In this document: positions 33,301 through 45,300 of the stretch, piece by piece
Numbering within the stretch: position 1 is the first letter of the stretch
Layout: each line of letters begins with the position of its first letter
DNA from: Chrysaora quinquecirrha
Lineage: Eukaryota; Cnidaria; Scyphozoa; Semaeostomeae; Pelagiidae
Direction: 5' to 3'
Assembly (NCBI GenBank): GCA_014526335.1
Contig: JACTAT010000010.1
Location: forward strand, 8,224,876 to 8,288,875
Length of the DNA stretch: 64,000 nucleotides
Program-made: the position numbers and the translations under genes
Notes under the pieces: model-generated
Databases searched by the model: none
The model's input: the letters and a program-made list of their open reading frames with translations, nothing else
Told to the model about the DNA's origin: nothing

Positions 33301-36300
33301 TGTTTCAATCGAAGTATTAAACAAAAAAGCAAGAGAATTTTCGATGAGTGGCAAAGCCAGTTTCAGAAAGTAGCTAGAGATATTGTCTGATCCAGAGCTT
33401 TTAGCTGTTTTTACTTTAGAAAATGCATCCCGAATATCTTTCACCTGAATATTTTTAAAGTGAAATTTTCAACTTTTCTTTGTTTATTTCGTAATCCCCT
33501 GAAAGAAGAGGGTTTGGAGCTGGATTTATTTCATCCGCAAGGGCCTTGCCAATGGAGCAAAAGAAATCGTTCATGGTATTGGAGATTAGTTTTTTATCTA
33601 GAGTCTCCAAACCGGATTCCTTTAGACTGTCAATGTTACTAGATTTAGATCTTTTGCAAAGAAGTTCATTAACAGTCTTCCAAGTTTCTTTCATATTGCC
33701 CTTGCATGCCGAAATTTTGTCAGTATAATACCGCTTTTTGAGTTTTTTGTTTAGAGCATTCACTTTGTTACGGACTTCCCTGTAGGAGTCCATTAAGAAC
33801 ATGGACTTTTGTTTCGTGGCAGCTCTTTTGAGCCTATCCCTAGTCCGCATTAGATCTCTTAGGCCCTTGTCTATCCAGGGGCAGTATCTTTCAGACACGC
33901 GCATTTCAGTTAAAGGGGCGTGTCTGTCTATGATGGTAGAGAAGAGATTGGACCATTTATTTACCAAGATGTTTATATCATCCGAATCACTTAGCAGTCG
34001 CTCCCAATCTATATCAGCAACATCAGTAAGGAATGCTTCTTCATTGAAATGTTTCATTTTGCGAGTTTTAATCATCTTATGGCCTTTTTCTACTGCACCG
34101 TTGTATTTCCGGACACAGAAGACCATATAATGATCACTCAAAGAAACTTTATGCACCCCTGATTTTACAATGTTTCTAATACAGGTTGTAGCAACATGGT
34201 CGATAATTGTAGATGTTTCAAATGTAACCCTTGTTGGCTCCTCAATAAGCTGTTTTACGCTGAACAACTCATACAAATCGCTCATGTGTTTAGCGTTGTT
34301 GTCTGAGGGTTGATTAGGGGCCTTCTCAGAAAAGTCACTATTTGTGTCTCCAAGGAAAATGATCTCCTTGTTCTCCTTATCTAAGAAAGAGAAAATACTT
34401 TCCAGCTTATTGAAGGAGTCAACCGTAGAATTAGGGGGCCTGTACCAGGCAAGAACGAAAAACGGCTTGCTTTTAGGTGGCTCAATCTCAATGCAAATCA
34501 ATCCAAGATCATTTATTGGAATATCATTGCGAATCTTGTATTTTATTGAATCCCTGATGTACATTGAGACTCCACCACCGTCGCCATTCCTTTTTAGACG
34601 TTCCTGCTGGAAACCCGAAATCCCGGTCAACTCCCTGGGGTAGTTTTTATCAATCTTGATTTCATTAAGGGCGAGAATGTGGATCCCTAGATCCCTTAAC
34701 AATATTTGGACTTCATCAAAATGACCACGAAGACCATTAATGTTCAAAGAGGCAATCGTCATTCCCTTTTTAAAACCAAGATGCTGATGACAACCGTCCC
34801 CATCTGGAATGATATTATTTGAATTAAAGCAGGAGTCTTCTCTAGTTTGACCATCTGCATGTCAATGAGGAACAGTCGTAGAGCCCTTGAACAAATTTTC
34901 AGCAAAAATGGCATCGCCGACTTTGTTCAAGTGAATTTTGCTGTTATTTAAGTGTCTATGAGGAATAATATTCGAATGTTCAATGAAACTAAACTTATGT
35001 TGCTTACATAGATCCTTAAGGAAAATATTAACTTTATTTCGTTTAGTCTCAAGGGCGTCACCTCTGGGAACGAGCTCAGAAATTCTAACCTCTATGCTCT
35101 TCCCACTGATTGACATAGCCAGATCAGCTATCTCCCCAGCAATTTCCACCTCGGACTTTTCAGATCTTAAGTCGTTCGTACCCACATGTAGAATTATGCA
35201 ATCAGGAGATCTTTCCGTTGATGGTATGACGTAGCTGTTTAGGTCGTGCGTATTTGCGCCAGGGAAACATTTTACGTATATTTTATCACCTTTATCACAT
35301 CCTTTTTTCAGTTCCCAACCGTGCATGTTTTTAAGCAGTGAGTCCCCAATTATTACTGTGGATTTCGAACTATTGGTGTTATCGATTTTCTGATTGCTGC
35401 TCCTGTTGTCGTCATCATTGTTGTTGTTGATGCTACTGCTGTTGTTGCTACTGTTGTCGTTGTTGGTACTCGAGCTATCTTGAGTTTCACTGATGGCTTC
35501 TGCGACTGTTGATGCTTGTCTTTCTTGAGTACTGCTGTTCAAAAGTTCATTCTTATTTCGATTTCTTTTCTTTTTGCTAGGTCTTTTTCTTTTGTTCGGT
35601 TGATTGTTTGAGCTTTTATTTCGATTTTCAGGAAAGATGCTCTCTTCGATTACTATAGGTATAGGTCCCTCGTGATGGTTGTCATTGTTTGCCACATCAC
35701 TTACAAAAGATTCGTTTGCGTTTTTATCCTTCTTATTTCCATTGGTAGTGAACAATGCGGAGGGCTCTCTCGCGGTTACCTCATTCTTGCAAGCTGTCAG
35801 CCGCATATTTTCCAGTTTCAACTCAAAATTTTCCTCTTTTAAACTCTCATTTTTATTTTTCTCTATATATAAATCTCTTGTTAACTGTCGAATATCATTA
35901 GTTAATCTACCGAATAATTCGGAAAACTCAGATTTGGAGCTATGCGTTGTTTGTGATTCAATATGATGCGAATCGTCGCCCAGATCAAGACTGAGTTCAT
36001 CAACTGAGATGTCATTTGTACTTTTCCCGGTGTTACTTTCGGTTTTATCGGTTTTATCTCCAGCAATTTCTTATTCGAATATATAAAAAGAATTCCTGCC
36101 TGCCAATGTTGGTTTGTTGTATATTGCACCAGCCTCAACCAGGAAATTAAAATATTTTCTAACCTCTGCTTGGCTTAGGCCGGTATTCTTCGCGGTATCT
36201 TCAACAACATTTTCTGTGTCTGGCCGTTGTTTCTTGCCTGTTATCGTCTTGATAACTTCAAAAATAGCACGGCAGCATTTATCGCTTTCCTCCATAGCTT

Positions 36301-39300
36301 ATATATGGAATAAACATGAGATATTAGTTTAGAAAGGAATAAAATACACACTAAGTATCATGACAAGCTGTCATAATTTTGACGCAGGGTGGCCGGGATG
36401 ACAATTTGAACGCAAAGTGATTTCGAACTACGGTTACCTGGACTCCAAAGATGACACAAAATTCCACGCTCATCCAAATTAAATGAGTCAATAGTTAATA
36501 ACAACGAATGAGCTTTCTTATCGTCAATAGGCAATTCTGCCGAGTCTAAATAATTGATAATATCTACAAGGTTACTGTCCTGACGCTGAAGATTATACAA
36601 TGTGTCTGATGGAGGGCACGGAGAATCAATAATAGCAAGAGGATTACGAAGCGAAGTAACATAAGGAGATGGCTCATAACTACGACGAGAAAGAGCATCA
36701 GTATTCCATTAGTTTTTCCAGGGCGATGTAAAATTTCAAAATCGTACTGCTGTAACTGGAGTGCCCAACGAGCAAGACGACCGGTTGGGTCCTTAACCCT
36801 CATAAGCCATGACAAGCTACCATGGTCAGTGTGTACGAAGAACTTTGTCCCCGAAAGATAAGGCTGATAGCGCTTTATACCGTCGACTACTGCAAGAGCT
36901 TCACGCTCTGTACTGCTATAACGCTTTTCAGTGTCGCTGAGTTCACGACCACCATATGCAACGACTACTTCTTTGCCATCGACTACTTGTCCGAGAATGT
37001 AACCGAGAGCAAACTGACTTGCATGGATGTACAAATGAAAAGGCAACGTAAAGTCAGGGTACGCAAGAATTGGAGGAGAACATAAACGGGTCTTTCATTC
37101 CACAAACGCTTCTTCGCAATCAGGTGTCCATGCAAATGGCACATTTTTACGGGTCAGATGATTCAACGGCGAAGCGATCTTTGCGAAATTATGAGCAAAA
37201 TGACGATAGTAATTACATAAACCAAGAAAACTGTGTACATCTTTTACTGAAGCAGGAGTTGGAAACGATTTTACAGCTTCGAGTTTGAGAGGATCAGGCG
37301 AAATTCCTTCAGAAGAAACGACAAAACCAAGATAATTCACTGAAGACTGCGCGAAACGACACTTTGACGGTTTAAGCTTCAAGTTATAGCGTCACGAAAT
37401 CGATCCAAAACAAGCTTAAGACGAGACAGATGTTCCTCAAATGAAGATGCGAAGATGATGACATCATCAATGTAAACAAGGCAAATTTTCCACTCAAGAC
37501 CGTGTAGGATTCTTGACATAAGACGCTGAAACTGCGGAGGAGCATTAGTCAAGCCAAAACTGAGAACATTGAATTCATACAAACCAGCATGAGATATAAA
37601 AGCTGTTTTATATTGCGAATCGGGATGCATGGCTACCTGATGATAACCCGATTGTAAGCCTAGCGTAGAAAAATACCTTGAGCTAGCAAGAGAATCTAAA
37701 GCATCGTCTATCCGTGGCAACGGGTAGCTGTCCTTACGTGTCACAGCATTTAACTTTCTATAGTCAATGCAGAAGCGAGTACTACCGTCCTTTTTTTTAA
37801 CCAACACGACTCGTGAGCTGCATGGACTGGAAGAAACCTCAATTATCCCTTGATCAAGCATATCAGAGATGTGTTTTTCAATAATCTCCCTTTGAGACTG
37901 GGAGACACGATAGGGTGCTCGTTTGATAGGGGCTGCTGTTCCAGTGCCAATTTCATGCTGGACTAAAGTTGTATGACCCAGATCAAGACTAGATGATGCA
38001 AAGATATCAGAATACTCGTCAAGAACTGACAAAAGTTGAGCATTTTTAGTTTCAGACAACGTAGGATTTGGTAAACATCGAAAGCGACTAGCGGAGTTGG
38101 TCACAGGCTGAGCAGATTCAGAAGAATTTACAGGCACTGACGCAGTGTCTAAAGCGATGACTCTAGAATCGATCGAAGATCTACCATTAAGAGGAATTAC
38201 CTCATCATCAGAAAATGTTTCGACAAACTTGCCAATGATAGTTCCTTTGTGAAGCAGGACTGGATTATCTGAAGGATTCAGCATGGGAAAGGTCACAAAT
38301 CTATTTTCACTAGGTTGGGATAAGGTTGGAGCTCCTATGAGATGATAGCGATCTGAAAGCTTGAGGTTGGCGTCGATTAGGCCAATCACGGGCTCAGAAG
38401 GAAAAGATGACAAACAAGCTGGTATTAGGACTTCAGTATTTCCCTCGATTACAAATGTCTTAGCAACTGTTACGTCTGAACAAACAGGAGGAGTGTCTCC
38501 AACGGCAAAGAAAACGGGGTTTTCCTGAGAGAATGTTACTTTATGTTCTCTTACATCAATAAACGCATTAGACCTATGTAGAAAGTCTCTCCAACGCACA
38601 ACTTTGTAAGAAAAATTTGGAACAATGACTGCATTACATAAATATTCGGAATTGCCAATTGAAACAGAAAACGTGCCAGAACCAGCGACGGGTATGACAT
38701 TGCCATCCGCAGTTTTGATACTTTGAAAACGCTGAGCAGGCGCAATACTGTATTCCGCACATAAAACTTCATTGATAAACTCCTTACTGACAACTGTTAC
38801 AGCGGCTCCTGTATCAACGAGTAACTTAACAGGCTGCTTAAGAACTGTTCCCCAAATAAGTACATTCGAAAGGTTTGTATCCGTTTCAGAACTTTCAATT
38901 TCGGCCGGCGATACAATGTTGTAATGAGAATTTTCGAAATCAAGTGTTTGAACTTGCTTTTCTTCCAAAACTGGTTGATTAGATTGAATAGAGTCACTGC
39001 TCGAGAACGATGGTTGATTAAATTGCAAAGAGTCATTACTTAAAAACGATGTTTTATTTACAAGATTCAAAAGTTCAGAATTTTGTTCTTTTCTTTCTCC
39101 AGTGGTGGGGTTTTGAACATCAATGCCAGAAGATGGTTGGGCCCTCACTTCCCCTACTGTGAAGGCCCTGTTTCGTTTAAATTTTGCTGATAATTTTGCT
39201 GGTAATTTTGGTGGTAAGGTTGGTAATTGCGGCCAAAACTCTGGGGCTGCGGAGAAAAACCACCGCGGTATGTGTTGAAACGTGGGGCAAACTGCTGCTG

Positions 39301-42300
39301 AGGCACTTGCTGCTGAAACATCGGGCGTTCAGGCATTTCGTATTGGGGCTGTTGAGGCTGTCGGCTCCATCAGTAGCGGGCTACATGACCCAATCTACGG
39401 CAATTATTGCAAACAGGCTGCCTATCCATTGTGCGCAAACTTCGGCCACGTGCCCCTCCACGGGATCCTTGATCTTGACGGTGATTACCCCTGAAATTGC
39501 TGAATTTTGCGTTTGAAAAACCAGTTTGAATGGCAGCAATTATTTCGTTTTTGAAATCAGGCATTGAAGCGGAAGCATTTTCAGACATTGATTGAAATTC
39601 AGCAGTTTGCGGATTTTGCTGATTTTGTTGGTTGAAAACAATTGGATCAAAGGCTTGAACAGGCTGGACTTGGACCTGAATTTTTCTGCTTTGCAATCGA
39701 AAGAAGAAGATTGATTTGCCCTTCGAGTTCCTTGATCTTTTGATCCTGAGGATTTGCAACGGAAGAGCAGAGCTGGCGTTTGATGTTGTTCTCACTGAAT
39801 CACGTAAACGGGCTAAATTTTCTGCTTCGGAAAATGATTTCGGCTGGTTCAAAATCACATGAGATTTTATATCTTCGAGAAGACCGTTTATGAAAATGTT
39901 CATCATTTCAGCATCTGACAAACTCAAACGTTGGCATTTCTTAATTATGTCCTCGGTGAAATTCGAAATTGGCTCTGCAAAGCCTTGTTTACGAGCATAC
40001 AGCTCTTGGCGAAACAGAAACTCCAAATTTTTTGCACTGAACCTGGCGGTCAAAGCTTCGGTCAAATTTTGAAAGTTCTTGGTCGTTTCATCTGAAAGAG
40101 TGTGGTACCAGGCTAAGGCTGCCCCATCTAAAAGCAATGGAAGTGCTCCCAATTATTTTTGCATTGGACCAGTTATAAAACTTGGAAAATTTTTCGAATT
40201 TGGACAACCATTCGTTAATATCTTCTGTTGGAAACCCATTGAAAGTTCTTGGTTTGAATAAACTGGCCTGGAAATTTCCCTCTAAAGCTGCCTGCATTGC
40301 GCTCATTTGGCTTTGCAATTCGTTAACTGTTGCTTGGTTAACTTGCTGATCGTTTAAGCTCATTGTTATCTTAATATTTCAAATGCAAACGAAGATAAAC
40401 GTGAGTATATACAGTATATCAAAATATCAAAGAAATAACAAGAACAAGATCTCAGTCAAACTCGATAACGAGTCTGCGATGATGCAATAGCTTATTGATG
40501 ATGCGATTGCAAATGATGGTGCAATATTCTTCGACGAGATAACGTATACGAGAATATATGCACAGTTTGAGATGTAACAATTAATTCTTCAGTATGTACT
40601 TCAGATAAGTTTGATAAATTCAGCAAATGTTCAATAAAATGAATGGAATTAAAATTGTTACTCTACTCTTTTTTTCTTCTTGTGCTCACACTGGGCACCA
40701 GATGTTAAAACCAGCGTTTTAACTATAGTTGCGGGAGTAAAAACGACAAATGATAAACAAAGGAAATATTGTTAAACTTTGACTTACGACCTGAGCTTGA
40801 GGCAGCGAGGCAGCGACTGAGGTTGACACAAATGAAACACGACTTTTCTCGGCAGACAACTCTTCTTTAAACTTGATAACGGCTAATTTTTACGGCGAAC
40901 ATACGACTGAGTAAACGGCTAAATAACGGCTGAATAACGACTAAATATAACGGCTGAATAACTACTAAATATAACGGCTGAATAACGACTTAATATAACG
41001 ACTGAATAACGGCTTAATATGAACGGCTTTCACGTCTCTGAATACTTCTTTACGTCTTTCTTGCGTCTCTGAAAATCTAAATGTAAAAGTCCAGAACCCC
41101 CCTTTTGTACCCCAAGTACAACAAAATTAACATAACACAAATAAGGTAAGAATACGTCCAAAAATGGTATCTAATTGTCTATAATGTCCAATCAGCTTCT
41201 GTTTCATCATCTATTGCACCATAAACTATGATTGCACCACAAGTGTGCAAAGTTGCACCACGAATACGAATACTGTGAGTCTAGACATAAGTCTGAGCGC
41301 CTCCGCAATACAAATATTCGCTTGCGTGAAAACACTGCTGCTGGATTTCTTATCTTACCAGTATATAGGAAACCAACCTTTAGCGGCCTCTATACGTTGG
41401 GACTCCTTTAGTCGTAAACAGTGGAAAATTAACCTTATCAACACGCTTGTTCACCGGGCACTTATGTTCTAAAATTCGGCTTGATTTTGAGTTGGAAAGA
41501 AAGGTCTATTGTTATTGAAAACGGTTTTCCTGAGGATGTCATTTCAGATTGTTTTAGCGACATCGCAAGTTTTTCGGCTGATAGAAAGTATTGTCCGAGA
41601 AAGTTTCCTTAGGGGTTTTGGAATCTAGCAACGTAAATCTCACTATCTTTTTAGACCTTAAAAAGGCTTTTGATACAGTTGACCACGAGGTGTTAATGAA
41701 GAACTTAAATGCCTATGGCATAAGAGGTCAAACTGGAGACTGGTTTATGTCCTACTTGAACAGCCGAAAACAATTTTGCTCTATAAATGGACATCATTCA
41801 AAGCCAAAAGAAATCACCTGTGGAATTCCCCAGGGTTCTTGTTTGGGACCACTTCTTTTCATTATTTATCTAAATTATTTTGAAAAGTGCCTTCAAATGT
41901 CAAAGGCCAGCATATATGCTGATGATACGCATGTAACAATTGCCTCGAAAGATTTTCTAAATTTAGTGCAAAACGCAGAACAAGAGCTAAGCAATATTTT
42001 GAGTGGTCGAGAATAAACGCAGCCCAAATCCTCCAAAAACTGAGTTTTTAATAATTTCACATCCATTCAAGACAAGAAATTTTTTGCTCCCGGAGACGTT
42101 GGAACTCAATAATACTGAAATAAATCGAGTTTCAAAGACAAAGTCTCTTGGGTTAATAGTTGACGAACATTTAACCTGGGATGAACAATGTCGACGTACA
42201 TAAGAAAAGGCTTATAGTGAGCTGTCAGCATTAAAACGACTGAAAATCATAATCCCATAGTCTCAACTTTGCAACGTTTACCATGCATTCATCGAGAGTC

Positions 42301-45300
42301 ACTTAAGATATGGCAATGTTGTTTAGGGAAGCCTCTCAAACACAAAAACTGATACCCTCCAACGCCTGCAAAATAGGGCCTACTATCTGATTCAAAATGC
42401 CAACATAAAGGATAATTGGAACAATATTTGGCTGAATATAGGCAATTTAATTCACCACGACTGGGCTGTCATGACTTACAAAATCATGAATAGGATCTGC
42501 CCTGAAGGCCTATGGAATAAGTATCAGCCAAGATCCGTGCACTCAACCTACGCAACGAGGCATTGCATGGATCGTGAGATTCCAAGATATAAGACAGAAT
42601 TTGCAAAAAAAAGATTCCACTTTTCTGCTGTAAAAGCTTGGAATAACATTCCTCTTGAAATACGCAACTTACCATCATTAGATCGCTTTAAGAAAAACAC
42701 AAAAGCGTATCCGCAGAGCTCCCAAACACAATACCCTGGAAGATCAGCGCAATAGGCTAGAGTATAATTAAAAGGATTATTTAACTTAAATGACTTTTCT
42801 AATTTCTAGATTTTGTTTTGATATTGTAATAATATTAGCTGAAGGGTTTTTTTGTGTATAAATAACAATTGATATGATATGACATGATATGAGGCACGAA
42901 ATGGGTCAAAAGCAAGTTGACCTTTTATCCTGGTTATGTTGATTTATGTACAGATCAGTGATGGTAACTTGTGATTGCAATAACGGCTGATAGAACTGTG
43001 AGCCACGAATATAGTTGTTCCATATGTTTAAGATTCAACAGCATTTGTAATCAAATGATTTTCACACATGCCTTTATAAAAATACTTTAACGTAGTGCAG
43101 CTCGCTTATTCAACGATTTACTTGCAGAATATGTAGACAAATAGAAAAGACACAAGTATTTATTTTGTTTTGGCAGTCATTGGGATCGCTACATACCCAT
43201 GCGAGGGGTACACATAAGAACGGTGTAGTAGGCCCCTCGCATAAGTAAGCACATATCGATAAGGTATAAGGCTATAATCAGTAAAAGTTACTAGCTAACT
43301 ATAAACAATGCCACATAGCTGTGTGGCCTACCGCCCTACGATGTTTAGATGTGCGACTATGGAGAGGGCCGATTAGATGACTGCGTACCACTGGTATCAT
43401 GGCTGTAGGCCAATTAGATAGTGTGCCCTGAACGGGTATCTTTTGGAGCCATGGTAGTAGGCCAGTGGTAACCGATACGTGCACTGGTACCATCATGCAG
43501 TAATAGGTATTTTAGGCCTTTCTAGGGGTACCTATAACTGATTATGGTAGTCGGCCAGTGGTGTACGCCCCATCCGCTGGAACCATAATTTTTATACATA
43601 CCAGGTAGTATGCCCCAGCTGATGAGGGCTGGTAAACGCTTAGAAAGAACTTACCCGGCAACTGAAGACAACAAAAAATCGAATTCTAAAAGTAGTATCC
43701 ATGAGTTAACTAGCTACAATACGCAACAGTAAGATAACGGGTTATAATAAGAAATACTATGATCATACTTTCATTTCATTACTTTTATATATACATATAT
43801 ATTGTTTTCTTTATTTTGTGCATTATATATACAGGGTGGCCCAAAAAAAAGGGACCTCCTTAGGTAAATAATTTCTGTATAAATTTTCTCAAGGAGGAAT
43901 TTTATCAAATTTATACCAGGTAATATTCAAGTCAAGTGCGCTATCGTGTAGAAATATGGTGGTGATAAGAGCTTCCATCTCGGCGCAATGGGACATTAAA
44001 TTCATGATGTCCAAAAACCAGCTGTTTAGATTCCATTATGCGTACTGTACTGCAATCGTGCGTGAAGGAAAATCATTATCCCAGAGTAAAATTGTCTCGA
44101 CCATTAATGTATGGTCAGTCATATTAGAGAAGTGTATTGAGCAGGATTGAGGACATTTTGAATATCATTTGACTGAAAGAATGAGTTATTGAGTTTTCTG
44201 TTTTCTTGCGTAAGGATTACGTAAGGGTATAAAGTTGCATATTTTGTTACAGTACGTTTTTGGATTGTAAAGTTTTAAAGTCAATTTATTCAGAGATACT
44301 AACCCATATCATCGTGATATTTACATGATATATCTCACTTGAGTTGAATATCATGTAGTATTAATTTCATGAAATTCCAACTTAAGAATAAATTATTAAT
44401 TAATTATTTAGTTAGGGGGTCCCTTTTTATGGGCCACCCTGTATATATGGATATGTAAAGGAGAGAAGACGTGGGAGGGAAGGGCAAGGGACATTAAAAA
44501 CACTAACTTACTTCAACAAAGGCAGTAATCGACTGACGGGCAGAAGGGCCATGCCATGGAAGGCGTGCCATCAGAAGGGGTATAGGATAGAGGCTGAAGG
44601 GTGAAAACGAGGCTCTGTTTTCTCCGTACAAATATGCTATTCACATATGTTATAAGATGATTGATGATGAGAAACGTTGGTTTCTCAATGTATGAGTCAA
44701 GGACAAAAGATTCTTTTTCTTGCATAAAAATCTCAGCAACAAGAGAAGAGGCAGGTTTTCCCATTGCTACTCCATCTGTTTGTGAGAGAAACTTCCCAAT
44801 GACTTTCAACCAAGTGGTAGTTAAGTCGAATTCTATCATTTTAATCAACGTATCCACAGGTATAGGAGTTTTTGCTTGGATCTCTGTCTTTTCGGAGTAA
44901 ATCACTTATGATTCTCAAAGAGTCCTTAATAGGCACGTTAGTGTATAATGAGGTGAGATCGAAAGATATCATCATTTCATCGTCTTCTATCTCAATATGA
45001 CGGATGAATTCCGAAAATTCCTTTGAGTTCTTTGCATGTCCCTTTTCTTGATGTAGTGTTTCAAGATTTCCGCAATATACTTTTGAGAGGTTTTCTAGTT
45101 TTGTACCACTGCAGGACACTATCGGTCTGATAGGAAAGCCCTCTTTGTGTATTTAGGGAAGTCCATAAAAGCGTGGAGCATGAGAATCGGAAGGTTTGAT
45201 CGTCCGATATGTTTCATCTGAAATTATTTTCATGTCATGTAAGCCTTTAATGAGCTTCAGACCTTGGCGCTTAATTTGGTTTCTTGGATCGCATTTTAGA

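Larger units (their letters stand above)
31998..36350 (-). mobile_element. L2/CR1-like LINE inserted in the Gypsy element
   Basis: A nearly full-length non-LTR element: 5' UTR from about 36350, ORF1 (36295-34862), ORF2 endonuclease (34762-33455), RT (33444-32138), and a 3' UTR with an A-rich tail (minus-strand attaaatgaaaaaaaatg) near 31980-32000. It splits the Gypsy integrase upstream of its zinc domain. The 5' boundary is set by where Gypsy coding resumes. Confidence 0.88.
30074..41312 (-). mobile_element. Ty3/Gypsy (mdg4) LTR retrotransposon with two later insertions
   Basis: Two closely similar LTRs (30074-30659, 40703-41312) bound gag, protease, RT, RNase H and integrase on the minus strand. 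Inside lie a LINE (about 31998-36350) and a 499-bp foldback element (31158-31656). Without them the element is about 6.4 kb. Coding lesions: a stop in the gag knuckle, frameshifts in gag, RT and RNase H, and loss of the integrase core. I see no target duplication (gattc on the left, aatat on the right). It lies wholly inside the 16.5-kb MED4 intron, antisense to the gene. Confidence 0.93.
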
